Notes: generated by a model from the sequence alone, not told the origin. Positions 24,972 to 34,507 are shown, numbered from the stretch's first letter. The stretch is DNA of 64,000 nt from Chitinophagaceae bacterium IBVUCB1 (GCA_002127285.1 NFUW01000001.1:74057-138056), one strand, 5' to 3'. Numbers and translations are program-made.

Positions 24972-25385
24972 CTACTTCGCCCGCATACGATTGTTTTTAG
25001 GGTTATGTTCCAGCTCCACCAGCCCTAAGGCTTCCATAAGCGGTGGTACATATACCCCAAACCTGCCACGAAAGCCTTTCTTTAACCCATACCACCCACC
25101 AACGGGGTTATCAGTAGCGCGCCCCCATGCCTCAACGGTACCTTCTTTTGCAGGCTTTTGTTCATCTGCGCCGCCAAGGTCCATCCAGTCTCCATGCTTC
25201 TTCAGCATGGCGTGCAGGTCTTCTATACATCTCCATTGGTAGTGCAATATAGTTTTGCCAACGGTGCATACCAATATGGGCGGCTCTTTGCTGTCGTCCT
25301 TATACATGGTATATGCAGATGTACCCGGTGCAGTCAACAACTCCCATGGGCTTTCTTTCGTACCCTTGCCTTTTACTGTAGCCAT
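24972..25385 (-). CDS. Uncharacterised conserved protein (possibly DUF6855)
   Basis: 137 residues from the ATG at 25385. The motifs GTKESPWELLTAPGTSAYTMY, PILVCTVGKT, LHYQWRCIEDLHAMLKKHGDW and KPAKEGTVEAWGR are from a widespread conserved family of unknown function that I believe is DUF6855; the number is not certain. No signal peptide or membrane helix is seen. It converges with the MBL gene with a 6-bp gap. Soluble cytoplasmic protein, no function proposed. Confidence 0.7.
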   Translation of the reverse strand: MATVKGKGTKESPWELLTAPGTSAYTMYKDDSKEPPILVCTVGKTILHYQWRCIEDLHAMLKKHGDWMDLGGADEQKPAKEGTVEAWGRATDNPVGGWYGLKKGFRGRFGVYVPPLMEALGLVELEHNPKNNRMRAK

Positions 25386-25672
25386 AATCATGCATTTAGA
25401 TACATACAAGTTACTACTTAAAACCGAATAGATAAACAACCAGAGATTATTTTAATATTGTACAAATTAATGTATATTTGCAGTAGTCTTACAAGGATGT
25501 TATCTGCTCTTTGACATACCGTTTCTTTATCACCAATAGTTAATATTGTTGCTGATTCGCACCGGCGAAAAACGGCAACAAAACGGCAACAATTTTTATT
25601 CACGCCGAAAATAGCACTGTAAATGAGCAAGTTATAAAGCCACAATAATTAAAACAACAATGCTGCCAGCAA
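25386..25672. other. Intergenic stretch without a recognisable gene
   Basis: This AT-rich region holds a direct repeat, AACGGCAACAA, in the run near 25570-25590, and a TATATTTG promoter-like element near 25472-25479. I see no tRNA, CRISPR or complete mobile element. It may hold the remnant of a lost element. Confidence 0.4.
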
Positions 25673-25702
25673 CAAAAACGGCCCCGATGTTTCGGAGCCG
25701 TT
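25673..25702 (-). terminator. Terminator of rny
   Basis: On the minus strand the stem AACGGC/GCCGTT, with an inner CCGA/TCGG stem, is followed by a run of five T, 20 bp after the rny stop. Confidence 0.75.
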
Positions 25703-25722
25703 CGTTATATTGTTGCAATCGT

Positions 25723-27297
25723 TTAGCGGGCTATGTTCACCGCTCGCAGTTCGCGTATCACGGTTACTTTTACCTGTCCCGGGTATTGCATTTCTTTCTG
25801 AATCTTGTCTGCTATTTCAAAAGACAGGCGTGTGCTGTCTGCATCGGTTACTTTCTCAGCCTCTACTATCACGCGCAGCTCTCTGCCCGCTTGTATGGCG
25901 TATGCTTTTTCTACACCGTTGTAGCCCATAGCCAGTGCTTCCAAATCTTTGATGCGTTGCAGGTAACTCTGCATCATCTCTCTGCGTGCACCGGGTCTTG
26001 CACCACTGATGGCATCGCAGGCCTGTACTATCGGGCTGATGATGTAGGTCATTTCCATCTCATCGTGGTGGGCACCAATGGCGTTAACGATAGATGCATG
26101 TTCGCCGCATTTCTCTGCCAGTTTAGCACCCAGCAGCGCGTGGCTCAGTTCTGTTTCTTCGTCTGGTACTTTGCCTATATCGTGCAGCAGGCCGGCGCGT
26201 TTTGCCAGCTTCACTACTTTTTGCCCCAAGCCCAGTTCGGCAGCCATAATGCCGCACAGGTTGGCTGTTTCTTTAGAGTGCATCAGCAGGTTTTGCCCGT
26301 ACGACGAGCGGAAGCGCATCTTACCTACCATACGCACAAGGTCTTTGTGCAGACCGTGTATGCCCAGTTCTATAATGGTACGCTCACCTATTTCAAGCAC
26401 CTGCTCTTCCAGTTGCTTTTTGGTTTTCTCTACTACCTCTTCAATACGTGCTGGGTGTATGCGCCCGTCTTGTACCAGACGTTGCAGCGATAGGCGTGCT
26501 ACCTCGCGGCGCAGCGGGTCGAAGCAACTAAGCACAATAGCCTCGGGCGTATCATCTATTATCAGGTCAACACCGGTAGCTGCTTCCAGCGCGCGTATGT
26601 TGCGCCCTTCGCGGCCTATGATTTGCCCTTTTATCTCATCGCTTTCCAGATTGAACACCGTGATGGCATTCTCAATGGTTTGCTCTGCACCTGTACGCTG
26701 TATGGTTTGGATGATGATTTTCTTAGCCTCTTTGGTAGCGTTCAGCTTGGCCTCTTCCATTATTTCTTTTACATGGGCCATAGCGGCGGTGCGGGCTTCT
26801 TCCTTCACCGCTTCCATCAATTCAGCTTTCGCCTGTTCGGCACTCAGGTTGGCTACTTTTTCAAGGCGCTTCACCTGCTCTTCGTGGTGCTTCTCTACCT
26901 CGGCACGCTTTATCTTAACGATTTCAATTTCGCGGTCCAGTTCTTCCGACTTCTTTTGCACATCATTGGCCTGCTTTTGTACTGCTGCCTGCTTATCACT
27001 TACGCTCTGCTGCTGCTGCTTGATGCGGCCTTCGGCTTCTGCCAGCTTCTGGTTGCGTTGTTGTGCTTCTTTGTCGTGTGTGCTCTTTAGCTGCTGAAAA
27101 TGTTCTTTAGCTTCAAGTATCTTTTCTTTTTTGGTGGCTTCTGCCTGTCCTTCTGCGGCTTCTATTATCTTTTTGGCGGTCAGTTCTGCTTCTTCTACTT
27201 GTTTTTGCGTGTTTTTAGCGAATACTATTTTACCAAGAAAGATACCTATTAATATAGCCGCTACCGCCACAACGGCAACGATGATTGTTTGATCCAT
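25723..27297 (-). CDS. rny: Ribonuclease Y
   Basis: 524 residues, the usual length. One N-terminal membrane helix (about 5-25) is followed by a long coiled coil (~30-200) rich in Lys, Glu and Gln. The KH domain carries [15 protein letters not shown]. The HD domain has LLHDIGK and the AHHDEMEM metal site. It is an endonuclease that starts mRNA decay at the membrane. It stands alone, with a terminator after it. Two large open frames on the other strand within it are shadows. Confidence 0.95.
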   Translation of the reverse strand: MDQTIIVAVVAVAAILIGIFLGKIVFAKNTQKQVEEAELTAKKIIEAAEGQAEATKKEKILEAKEHFQQLKSTHDKEAQQRNQKLAEAEGRIKQQQQSVSDKQAAVQKQANDVQKKSEELDREIEIVKIKRAEVEKHHEEQVKRLEKVANLSAEQAKAELMEAVKEEARTAAMAHVKEIMEEAKLNATKEAKKIIIQTIQRTGAEQTIENAITVFNLESDEIKGQIIGREGRNIRALEAATGVDLIIDDTPEAIVLSCFDPLRREVARLSLQRLVQDGRIHPARIEEVVEKTKKQLEEQVLEIGERTIIELGIHGLHKDLVRMVGKMRFRSSYGQNLLMHSKETANLCGIMAAELGLGQKVVKLAKRAGLLHDIGKVPDEETELSHALLGAKLAEKCGEHASIVNAIGAHHDEMEMTYIISPIVQACDAISGARPGARREMMQSYLQRIKDLEALAMGYNGVEKAYAIQAGRELRVIVEAEKVTDADSTRLSFEIADKIQKEMQYPGQVKVTVIRELRAVNIAR

Positions 27298-27500
27298 AAT
27301 GTTGTTTAACTTTTGTTCCTGTTATTAATTCCATTTCAGTCTGCCTTTTCCTTCTATTACTTATATATTGTATATTATAATAATGCGGTTTGGCTTCATT
27401 AGCCTGCTAAGTTAAGAAAAGATTTCGGTTAAGGAAATGGCACAAGTGCATCCCTTATATGGCTTTATCGGCGTATTATTGTGGTGTTTAGCACATTATA
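27298..27500. other. Divergent intergenic region of rny and the NlpC/P60 gene
   Basis: 203 bp, T-rich and A-rich, with no gene. It should hold divergent promoters, but I see no clear TAnnTTTG element close to either start. Confidence 0.4.
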
Positions 27501-28286
27501 ATGGTATTATCATACGCTTATTGCAACGTATCTGTACTGCCCATGCGTAGCGAGCCATCGCATACTGCAGAGCAGGTAAACCAAATGCTCTATGGCGAAC
27601 GTTGTGAAATATTGGAGATAAACGAGAAAGACTGGGCGAAGATACGCTGCGAGTGGGATGGCTACGAGGGCTGGTGCCGTACAGGCCAGTTAACGCTCCT
27701 GCATTTGAGGGAATACAGAAAAGCACCCAAGGCCATAGCATTTGCCACCAACAGCAGGCTGGTATTTGATGGTAGTGAACAACCCATACCAATAGGCAGC
27801 GATATATACGGGCTGAAAGGTGGCAAACCACCGCTAAACCTGCCTGCTGCCAAATATAAAGGCAAGCGGCTACGCTACGATAAGATGGTACTGGATGCCG
27901 AAACGCTGAAAGCGATGGCATTGAAGTACCTGCATACGCCCTATCTATGGGGTGGACGCAGCATAGTGGGTATAGACTGCTCGGGCTTGACGCAAATGGC
28001 TTTTAAGCTATGCGGCAAAGCGATACCCCGCGATGCCAGCCAGCAAGCCAATGAGGGCGAGTCGGTTGACTTTTTACAACATGCACGTTGCGGCGACCTT
28101 GCTTTCTTCAATAATGCGGATGGAAAGATTGTACACGTTGGTTTGTTATTAGACCACGACACCATCATACATGCTACTGAAACCAGCGGGCGTGTGGTGA
28201 TAGACCGTATAGACCAAGGTGGCATCATCAGTGTTGGGCTGCGAAAGCGTACCCACCACCTGCGTTTGGTAAAGCGTTTGTTCTGA
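27501..28286 (+). CDS. C40 (NlpC/P60) peptidase with N-terminal SH3-like domain
   Basis: 261 residues. The N-terminal part (VSVLPMRSEPSHTAEQVNQM, then WCRTGQL) is a bacterial SH3-like domain. The C-terminal NlpC/P60 domain has the Cys nucleophile in GIDCSGL, a His in VHVGLL and another in IHATE. It cleaves peptide bridges in peptidoglycan, often D-gamma-Glu-mDAP. No signal peptide is visible at the start used; no better upstream start was found. It converges with the following secreted protein, with a 5-bp gap. Confidence 0.85.
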   Translation: MVLSYAYCNVSVLPMRSEPSHTAEQVNQMLYGERCEILEINEKDWAKIRCEWDGYEGWCRTGQLTLLHLREYRKAPKAIAFATNSRLVFDGSEQPIPIGSDIYGLKGGKPPLNLPAAKYKGKRLRYDKMVLDAETLKAMALKYLHTPYLWGGRSIVGIDCSGLTQMAFKLCGKAIPRDASQQANEGESVDFLQHARCGDLAFFNNADGKIVHVGLLLDHDTIIHATETSGRVVIDRIDQGGIISVGLRKRTHHLRLVKRLF

Positions 28287-28291
28287 TAATT

Positions 28292-29377
28292 TTAGTCGCT
28301 GTATTCAGTGCCTTTGTAGTAAATGCGAAATAGGTTCATCCCTATCTGATAACGCAGCACATCGTAGTTTAGCTCCCAGCTTTCCAACTCTGCATTGGTT
28401 ACATCATACACTTCACCCTCTGTAAAGAGGCGCAGCATACCCATCCTGTTTACATAGGCTATAGAGTTGTATTGTACTACATACTTCTCTGGGTAGTAGC
28501 TTTCCAGCGAATAGATATTGCCTTTGTAAAAGACCTTGAAATAGCCACTCTGATCGCGGTAGCATACCATGTTATCTATCACGCGCATATCCTGCGGGGT
28601 AAAGAAGCCAATGCTGCGCACACTATCGCCATAAAAGATTTTGAAGTAGCCATCGTTCGATACATAGGCAGCTACATTATCGCCCGCCTGATAAGACATT
28701 GGAGGAAAGTCCTCTACCACATAGGTTTGTCCGCTATGGAATATTTTGAATTGCCTGTTAATATCAAGGTACGCTACGATATTGCGCCCTACTTCAAAAC
28801 TACTGACAGCATAGTTTTCCTGCTCCAGTATCTCGCCATGATAAAAGATGCGGAATTGGTTTGCATAGTTGTCGTATGCTACTACATTGTCTGATACTTT
28901 AATTACCTCTAACGGATTGCCTGCCAGAAAGCCCTCTATCGGATATACCTGCCCGTTGTAGTAGGCTTTGTATTCGCTGCGTACCCCATCAAAGAAGAGG
29001 ATTACACTATCGCCTAAAAAGTATTGTGTGCAAAATGTAGATAGGTTTTTGGTATTGCCTTTATCAAATACATGCAGCGACCTGTTGTTCATGAACGCTA
29101 CTATATTGTCTGTTACTTTGAACTCGTTTGTGAAGCCTATATTCAGCGTCTTAACACCACCACCATAGTATATTTTGAAGGAACGGGAGTTGTCTATATA
29201 CGGTATAGTAGTGCGCCCTACTTTTACTTCCATTGGCACCAGATAGTCCACCTTGCGTATCATACCCTTGTCCCATACCATTACCTGATTTTGCATATTG
29301 GTATAGTAAGACAACTGCGCATGTGTGGCATGGGTACAACGCAACACTAATAATACAATCAATAAGGCACGGAACAT
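28292..29377 (-). CDS. Secreted repeat protein of unknown function
   Basis: 361 residues from the ATG at 29377 (another, at 29386, is possible). The signal peptide ends near THAQ. The rest is a series of about seven ~40-45 residue units with the pattern 'G-N-VAY-D----FKI-Y-G---LE-F', all beta and aromatic-rich. This suggests a beta-propeller or solenoid. There is no sorting domain and no catalytic motif that I can name. It may bind carbohydrate or protein outside the cell; that is conjecture. Its promoter may be a TACCTTTG element at 29626-29633, upstream of two duplicated elements. Confidence 0.65.
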   Translation of the reverse strand: MFRALLIVLLVLRCTHATHAQLSYYTNMQNQVMVWDKGMIRKVDYLVPMEVKVGRTTIPYIDNSRSFKIYYGGGVKTLNIGFTNEFKVTDNIVAFMNNRSLHVFDKGNTKNLSTFCTQYFLGDSVILFFDGVRSEYKAYYNGQVYPIEGFLAGNPLEVIKVSDNVVAYDNYANQFRIFYHGEILEQENYAVSSFEVGRNIVAYLDINRQFKIFHSGQTYVVEDFPPMSYQAGDNVAAYVSNDGYFKIFYGDSVRSIGFFTPQDMRVIDNMVCYRDQSGYFKVFYKGNIYSLESYYPEKYVVQYNSIAYVNRMGMLRLFTEGEVYDVTNAELESWELNYDVLRYQIGMNLFRIYYKGTEYSD

Positions 29378-29406
29378 GTTTGGCATTTAGCCTACTAAAG
29401 TAAAAT

Positions 29407-29465
29407 AAAAAAGCCGACCTGAGAACAGGCCAGCCCCTATAAACCCTATCACTATGAAAACTTTT
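29407..29465. repeat. 59-bp duplicated element, copy A
   Basis: Copy A matches copy B (29521-29579) in 55 of 59 positions, 114 bp apart. It holds a CCTG-AGAA-CAGG hairpin next to an A run, so it reads as a terminator on the minus strand. On the plus strand it holds CCCTATCAC followed by an ATG. A ten-codon frame on the plus strand (29454-29486, M-K-T-F-T-K-L-N-P-H-stop) could be a leader peptide. Confidence 0.75.
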
Positions 29466-29520
29466 ACAAAATTAAATCCTCATTAAATTTCTTCCAAAAG
29501 TTTTTTTCAATAGCCTGATA

Positions 29521-29579
29521 AAAAAAGCCAGCCTGAGAACAGGCCAGCCCCTATAAACCCTATCACCATGAAAACTTCT
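29521..29579. repeat. 59-bp duplicated element, copy B
   Basis: The same element as copy A: six A, hairpin, CCCTATAAACCCTATCAC and ATG (29568). On the minus strand, with the T run, it sits downstream of infC and could terminate it. On the plus strand the ATG opens a frame that runs into antisense of infC and is not a credible protein. Confidence 0.75.
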
Positions 29580-29625
29580 TATGCAGAACGCCGAAGCGCA
29601 ATACCGTATTCGTTTCTTGTACAAA

Positions 29626-29633
29626 CAAAGGTA
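29626..29633 (-). promoter_or_regulatory. TACCTTTG element upstream of the duplicated elements
   Basis: TACCTTTG on the minus strand fits TAnnTTTG. A transcript from it would pass through copies B and A before reaching the repeat-protein gene (start 29377), so those hairpins could attenuate that gene. Confidence 0.35.
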
Positions 29634-29693
29634 ATACACCTTTTAATTCAAAACAAGTATCAAAAAACTTTTTTTGATATATTAACAAATTAT

Positions 29694-30248
29694 TTATTTC
29701 TTTTTCTTAGGCGTAAAGATGGCAATCATCCTGCGGCCTTCCATTTTAGGCATAGACTCCAATGCGCCAACTTCTGCCAGCCTTTCGGCAAACTTCAGCA
29801 ACAGCAACTCTCCCCTTTCCTGAAACATGATGGCGCGGCCTTTGAACTGCACATAACATTTCACCTTATTGCCTTCCTGCAAAAACTTCTCAGCGTGTTT
29901 GGCTTTGAAGTCAAAATCATGCTCATCTGTATTAGGCGTAAAGCGTATTTCTTTTACTTCCGATTGTTTTGCTTTAGCTTTCTGCTCTTTGTCTTTCCGC
30001 TTCTTTTCGTACAGAAACTTCTTGTAGTCTATGATACGGCACACGGGCGGCACAGCATTGGGCGATATTTCGACCAAATCAACTTGATGCTCTTCGGCCA
30101 GCCTCAGCGCTTCTGCAATGGGATAAACGGCAGGCTCTATACCCTCACCAATCAGGCGCACTTCGGGTGCGGTTATCTCACGGTTTAAACGATGCTCGTT
30201 TTGCGGTACTCTCGGTTTGAAATAAGGTCCTTTACTTCTTCTCTGCAT
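29694..30248 (-). CDS. infC: Translation initiation factor IF-3
   Basis: 184 residues. NEHRLNREITAPEVRLIGEG, the VDLVEISPNAVPPVCRIIDY core, YKKFLYEKKRKDKE and EIRFTPNTDEHDF are the family's signatures. It binds 30S subunits and checks start codon and initiator tRNA. The start is a normal ATG. An internal TATTTTTG promoter lies 24 bp upstream, so it is not only transcribed with thrS. rpmI and rplT, usually next, are missing here. Confidence 0.95.
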   Translation of the reverse strand: MQRRSKGPYFKPRVPQNEHRLNREITAPEVRLIGEGIEPAVYPIAEALRLAEEHQVDLVEISPNAVPPVCRIIDYKKFLYEKKRKDKEQKAKAKQSEVKEIRFTPNTDEHDFDFKAKHAEKFLQEGNKVKCYVQFKGRAIMFQERGELLLLKFAERLAEVGALESMPKMEGRRMIAIFTPKKKK

Positions 30249-30271
30249 TAATGATTTTTAATAAATGATGG

Positions 30272-30279
30272 CAAAAATA
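30272..30279 (-). promoter_or_regulatory. -7 promoter element in front of infC
   Basis: TATTTTTG on the minus strand lies between thrS and infC, 24 bp before the infC ATG. Confidence 0.45.
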
Positions 30280-30336
30280 GTGTATTTAGTTTTTAAATGT
30301 ATATACTGCCCGTATTAATAAATACGGGCAGTTAGC

Positions 30337-32280
30337 TTATTTTTTGCCGCTTAATTGCTCTTTTACGGTATTGGTAATATCTGTTACAAAATCCTGCAAT
30401 GGCATAGTGCCTTTATCGCCCTCTCCGTGTTTGCGCACCGCTACCATGCCATCGTTCATTTCTTTTTCGCCTACTACCAGCATATAGGGTACTTTCATCA
30501 GTTCGGTATCGCGTATCTTCTTGCCTATCTTCTCGTTGCGGTCATCTACCTCTGCACGTATGCCTGCATATTTCAATGCACGGGCAACAGTTTCAGCGTA
30601 TTCGCCAAACTTATCGCTGATAGGCAATACCTTCAACTGAACGGGTGCGAGCCACAAAGGCAGATTGCCGGCGCAGTGCTCCAGCAATACGGCTATGAAA
30701 CGTTCCATAGAGCCGAATGGTGCACGGTGTATCATTACAGGGCGCTTGCGGCTGTTGTCGCTATCTACATATTCCAGTTCAAAACGCTCGGGAAGGTTAT
30801 AGTCCACCTGTATAGTGCCTAATTGCCAGCTACGCCCCAATGCGTCCTTCACCATAAAGTCGAGCTTAGGGCCATAAAATGCAGCTTCACCATATTCTAC
30901 TACTGTGTTCAAACCCTTTTCTGCTGCGGCTTGTATAATGGCCTGCTCGGCAATATGCCAGTTTTCTTCACTACCTATGTATTTACTGCGGTCTTCTTTA
31001 TCGCGCAGCGATACTTGTGCAGTAAAGTTTTTAAAATCGAGCGAAGTGAAAACATACATCACTAAATCTATTACTTTCTTAAACTCTTCCAGCACCTGGT
31101 CTGGACGGCAGAAAAGGTGTGCATCGTCTTGTGTAAAGCCACGTACACGGGTAAGACCGTGCAACTCGCCCGATTGCTCGTAGCGATACACTGTACCAAA
31201 CTCTGCCAAACGAAGTGGCAGGTCTTTGTAAGAACGTGGTGCAGTTTTATATATCTCGCAGTGGTGCGGGCAGTTCATGGGTTTCAGCATAAACTCCTCA
31301 CCCTCTTGCGGTGTAGTAATGGGGCGGAAGCTATCCTTGCCATACTTTTCCCAGTGTCCAGATGTGATGTATAATTGCTTGCTGCCAATGTGCGGTGTCA
31401 TTACAGGTACATAACCTGTATCGAGCTGTGCTTTTTGCAAAAACTGCTGCAGGCGTTCACGGAGCATAGCACCCTTGGGCAGCCACAAAGGCAAGCCGCT
31501 ACCTACTTTTTCGGAGAAGGCAAATAGTTCCAGTTCCTTACCCAACTTGCGGTGGTCGCGCTTTTTGGCTTCTTCGAGTAGTGCCAGATGCTCGTCCAGT
31601 TCCTTTTGCGCAGGGAATGTAACACCGTATATACGGGTAAGCATTTTGTTCTTTTCATTGCCACGCCAGTAAGCACCTGCAATGTTCATTAGCTTGATGG
31701 CTTTGATGAAACCTGTATGCGGTATATGCGGGCCACGGCACAGGTCTGTAAACCCGCCCTGTGTGTAGAAAGTTATTTGTCCGTCTTCCAGGCCTTCAAT
31801 CAGTTCCAGCTTGTACGGATCTTGCTTGTCTGTAAAATAAGCTACCGCATCGCCCTTGCCAACATCTTTGCGCACGTATGCGCTATTGCTTTTGGCAAGT
31901 TCCTTCATCTTATCTTCTATCTTCTTCAGGTCTTCTTCTTTTATTACCCTGTCGCCCAGGTCTATATCATAATAGAAGCCACTATCTATAGAAGGGCCGA
32001 TGCCCAGCTTAACGCCCGGGTATAGTGCCTCTAACGCCTCTGCCATCAGGTGCGCAGACGAATGCCAGAAAGTAGATTTACCATTCTTATCATCCCAGGT
32101 CAGCAATTTGAGCGATGCATTGTTATTGATGGGGCGCGATGCATCCCACACCTCGCCGTTTACCTCAGCAGCCAGCACTTTGCGTGCCAGCCCCTCGCTG
32201 ATAGATTTTGCCACATCCATGGCTGATGTACCCTCAGCGTATTCTCTTACCGCGCCGTCGGGCAATGTAATATGTATCAT
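30337..32280 (-). CDS. thrS: Threonine-tRNA ligase
   Basis: 647 residues. The N-terminal TGS domain (1-65) is followed by the editing/SAD domain with [11 protein letters not shown], then the class II catalytic core with KPMNCPHHC (zinc and active site), VSLRDKED, and the anticodon domain at the C-terminus. Full length. Followed by infC 88 bp downstream on the same strand; a TACATTTG promoter lies upstream. It charges tRNA-Thr. Confidence 0.96.
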   Translation of the reverse strand: MIHITLPDGAVREYAEGTSAMDVAKSISEGLARKVLAAEVNGEVWDASRPINNNASLKLLTWDDKNGKSTFWHSSAHLMAEALEALYPGVKLGIGPSIDSGFYYDIDLGDRVIKEEDLKKIEDKMKELAKSNSAYVRKDVGKGDAVAYFTDKQDPYKLELIEGLEDGQITFYTQGGFTDLCRGPHIPHTGFIKAIKLMNIAGAYWRGNEKNKMLTRIYGVTFPAQKELDEHLALLEEAKKRDHRKLGKELELFAFSEKVGSGLPLWLPKGAMLRERLQQFLQKAQLDTGYVPVMTPHIGSKQLYITSGHWEKYGKDSFRPITTPQEGEEFMLKPMNCPHHCEIYKTAPRSYKDLPLRLAEFGTVYRYEQSGELHGLTRVRGFTQDDAHLFCRPDQVLEEFKKVIDLVMYVFTSLDFKNFTAQVSLRDKEDRSKYIGSEENWHIAEQAIIQAAAEKGLNTVVEYGEAAFYGPKLDFMVKDALGRSWQLGTIQVDYNLPERFELEYVDSDNSRKRPVMIHRAPFGSMERFIAVLLEHCAGNLPLWLAPVQLKVLPISDKFGEYAETVARALKYAGIRAEVDDRNEKIGKKIRDTELMKVPYMLVVGEKEMNDGMVAVRKHGEGDKGTMPLQDFVTDITNTVKEQLSGKK

Positions 32281-32316
32281 AAATTATTGAAATCGTTTGT
32301 TTTAAAAAATGCGTTG

Positions 32317-32324
32317 CAAATGTA
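32317..32324 (-). promoter_or_regulatory. -7 promoter element of thrS
   Basis: TACATTTG on the minus strand lies 36 bp before the thrS start; no clear -33 element was found. Confidence 0.4.
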
Positions 32325-32343
32325 CGAATTGGCTTTGTGTATA

Positions 32344-32371
32344 TAAAAAAACCCACCGGCGCACCGGTGGG
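32344..32371 (-). terminator. Rho-independent terminator
   Basis: An 8-bp stem, CCCACCGG / CCGGTGGG, with a four-base loop is followed by seven T on the minus strand. It ends the lipoprotein gene at 32394. Confidence 0.92.
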
Positions 32372-32393
32372 CTATACAATATGTTTGTACCGG

Positions 32394-32903
32394 TTATTTC
32401 TTTTCCAGTTTGCACGTGATTTTTACCGTGATACTATCTCCTCCATTAGTAGGAACTTTCCTAGGAAAAGAGAACGCAAAGTTATCATCTTCAAAATACA
32501 GCATATCAGCATTTACATCCTGTCCAAACAAAGCGTATAAGCCGTACATGTACACTTTAGTGTCTGCATCGCGTAGCCCCCATGTAAACTCAATATCATT
32601 GGTTTCGCTGGTAGCACATTTATTAGGACCGGGAATATGAGAACCATCATTTTTATCCCTGAACTTTATAAAATCGTCTCGCAGGCAATCAGGTTTGTTA
32701 GAAACTTCTACACCCGACTCTGTGCGCTTCCATAAGCTTTGTACTTCTGAATCCGCTCCTGTATAAGACATATAAGTAATGGTAAGCGTATCTATCGTCC
32801 AGTCTGATGCACGCATTTTCTCCTGCTTCGACATAGGTACATCTACCTTATCGCAAGACACGAATATCAATACAGAGAAAAGGAACAATAAGCAATATTT
32901 CAT
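32394..32903 (-). CDS. Hypothetical lipoprotein
   Basis: 169 residues. The N-terminus MKYCLLFLFSVLIFVSC holds a lipobox (FVSC17), so it is a lipoprotein. The mature part is beta-rich (WTIDTLTITYMSYTG, then FTWGLRDADTKVYMYG) with two Cys that may pair. It resembles small secreted beta-sandwich lipoproteins of Bacteroidota, but I cannot name the family. Own promoter (TACTTTTG at 32953-32960) and own terminator, so monocistronic. Confidence 0.75.
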   Translation of the reverse strand: MKYCLLFLFSVLIFVSCDKVDVPMSKQEKMRASDWTIDTLTITYMSYTGADSEVQSLWKRTESGVEVSNKPDCLRDDFIKFRDKNDGSHIPGPNKCATSETNDIEFTWGLRDADTKVYMYGLYALFGQDVNADMLYFEDDNFAFSFPRKVPTNGGDSITVKITCKLEKK

Positions 32904-32952
32904 AATAAGTTTTAGAATTATGCTCCTAAAACTAATGAATATATTGATGTTG

Positions 32953-32960
32953 CAAAAGTA
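32953..32960 (-). promoter_or_regulatory. -7 promoter element of the lipoprotein gene
   Basis: TACTTTTG on the minus strand lies 49 bp before the ATG at 32903. Confidence 0.4.
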
Positions 32961-32972
32961 TTTGAGGGTAAA

Positions 32973-33680
32973 TTATTTCTTCTTGTCTGCAAACACATTG
33001 TCGGCAATACCTTTATTCACCACATAGTCTATATAGCGTATCTGTATTTTACCTTTTTTATTGCCTTTTTGCGGCTTGTCGGCTTTGGTATTGGCGGGCT
33101 GTGTTTCATAGTCCATTGTTACCCCCTTGGGTAGTTTGAACTCTTTTACATCCAGATAAAAAGTAACCCTATCGGGCAACGACTGAGCTTCGTACTTACC
33201 AAATTCCAGCTCCATTTTGATGGTGCCGTTATCTCGTGTGGTAGTTTCCGTTTTCAGTGCCAGCAGCCTCTCTTCATCTACCCATATTTTTGATAGTATG
33301 ATATCGCTCTCGGTATCAGGCACTACTTTCAGCACTCGTACTTTGCGAGTGCCCAGCATTTCGGTACCCATATCAATAACCGTAGCCGCAGCACCGGGCA
33401 ACAGGTTGTTAACCGTCATATTGATGCTGTTTTTGGGCAGTATGGATATGCCCCCATTGCGCTCCAGTTTCATCTTATCAGGCGCTTTGAAGTAGAGCTT
33501 CCCTTTCAGTTTGGGTACACGGATGAAGGCTACATCTATCTTCATATCTACATTGGCCACATAGTCTTTTATAGCATCTATTTTGCCGCGCAGCCTCGTG
33601 TATAGCTGTGTAGCATCTGCTTGTGCATAGACATCTGCATATACCAACCATAGCAACAGCATAACAACAACTCTCTTCAT
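32973..33680 (-). CDS. LolA-like outer-membrane lipoprotein-sorting protein
   Basis: 235 residues with signal peptide (cleavage after VYAQ). The beta-rich body with the strand pattern KGKLYFKAPDKMKLERNG and the DMGTEMLGT region resembles LolA-fold periplasmic carriers (DUF4292-like). Its start overlaps the ABC permease stop by 4 bases, so it is translated with the ABC transporter genes upstream on the minus strand. It could chaperone a lipid or lipoprotein handled by that transporter; this is inference. Confidence 0.6.
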   Translation of the reverse strand: MKRVVVMLLLWLVYADVYAQADATQLYTRLRGKIDAIKDYVANVDMKIDVAFIRVPKLKGKLYFKAPDKMKLERNGGISILPKNSINMTVNNLLPGAAATVIDMGTEMLGTRKVRVLKVVPDTESDIILSKIWVDEERLLALKTETTTRDNGTIKMELEFGKYEAQSLPDRVTFYLDVKEFKLPKGVTMDYETQPANTKADKPQKGNKKGKIQIRYIDYVVNKGIADNVFADKKK

Positions 33681-34507
33681 GACTTAATATCTTTTCTATT
33701 GAACCAAAAAATGGTAGTACCCACAAACAGGATGGTATATACTACCAATACGGTTGCAGAACGCGCAATAGCAGTATATGGCACTGGGTCGTCAAAGAAA
33801 CCTTTCCAGCCTATCATGTGTGTGGTAAACAGGTATTGCTTGATGGTGGCGAATATCGGCAGTTCTAAGGTGCTGAATATCATGAGTACCACGATAACCC
33901 CCATTGTACCCATGATGGGCCCGATGGCATTATCAGCCAATGATGACAGCAATAATGCTAATGACGCAACCGTAGCCATTGCCAATGCAGCGAAACCAAA
34001 TGCAGCTACATAACGCCAGGGTATATCATGCTTCAACAGCACTACAAACGAATCGCTTTTCAGGTTTATCAAATCACCCTCTCCAAATATCAGAACTGAT
34101 AAACCCAATGCAACAACTGCCAGCCATGTAATCAGCATCAACGCATAACAAAGCGATGCCACGAATTTTACCAATACTATCCGTGTGCGCGATTGTGGCT
34201 TGGTGAGCAATAAGCGCAGTGTACCCATACCTGCCTCTCCTGCCAGCACATCGCCAGCAACTAATGCTATAAGCAGAGGTATCTGTACCAATAAAGATTG
34301 CAGGATGATGTAGGCTACAAGGTAGCCATTCAGAATATTGCCCTGTATATCAAACTGCTCTGTAACTGCTTGCAGTGCGAATGAAATAAAGTTTTTACCA
34401 TCGGCCACCATAGCCAATTGAATAACCAATGCAATAGCCGTAACGATAGCAAAGCTGATATAGGTACGCGGGCGTTTGAATATTTTATACAGCTCCAGCC
34501 TTAGCAT
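33677..34507 (-). CDS. ABC-2-type transporter permease
   Basis: 276 residues with about six membrane helices (for example at ~20-40, 65-85, 110-140, 170-200, 210-230 and 250-270). The N-terminal element LRLELYKIFKRPRTYI and the internal GEAGMGTLRLLLTKPQSR resemble the ABC-2 permeases that pair with a separate ATPase. It overlaps the ATPase gene by 23 bases at its start and the LolA-like gene by 4 bases at its end. Confidence 0.85.
   Translation of the reverse strand: MLRLELYKIFKRPRTYISFAIVTAIALVIQLAMVADGKNFISFALQAVTEQFDIQGNILNGYLVAYIILQSLLVQIPLLIALVAGDVLAGEAGMGTLRLLLTKPQSRTRIVLVKFVASLCYALMLITWLAVVALGLSVLIFGEGDLINLKSDSFVVLLKHDIPWRYVAAFGFAALAMATVASLALLLSSLADNAIGPIMGTMGVIVVLMIFSTLELPIFATIKQYLFTTHMIGWKGFFDDPVPYTAIARSATVLVVYTILFVGTTIFWFNRKDIKS

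Noticed and set aside
25660-27097. Two long plus-strand open frames (277 and 339 residues) opposite rny
   Set aside because: Shadows of the coiled-coil coding region of ribonuclease Y; Ser/Cys/Leu-rich nonsense.
29568-30188. 206-residue plus-strand frame starting at the ATG of copy B
   Set aside because: It runs antisense through infC; only the short start region is conserved with copy A, so no protein of this length is proposed.
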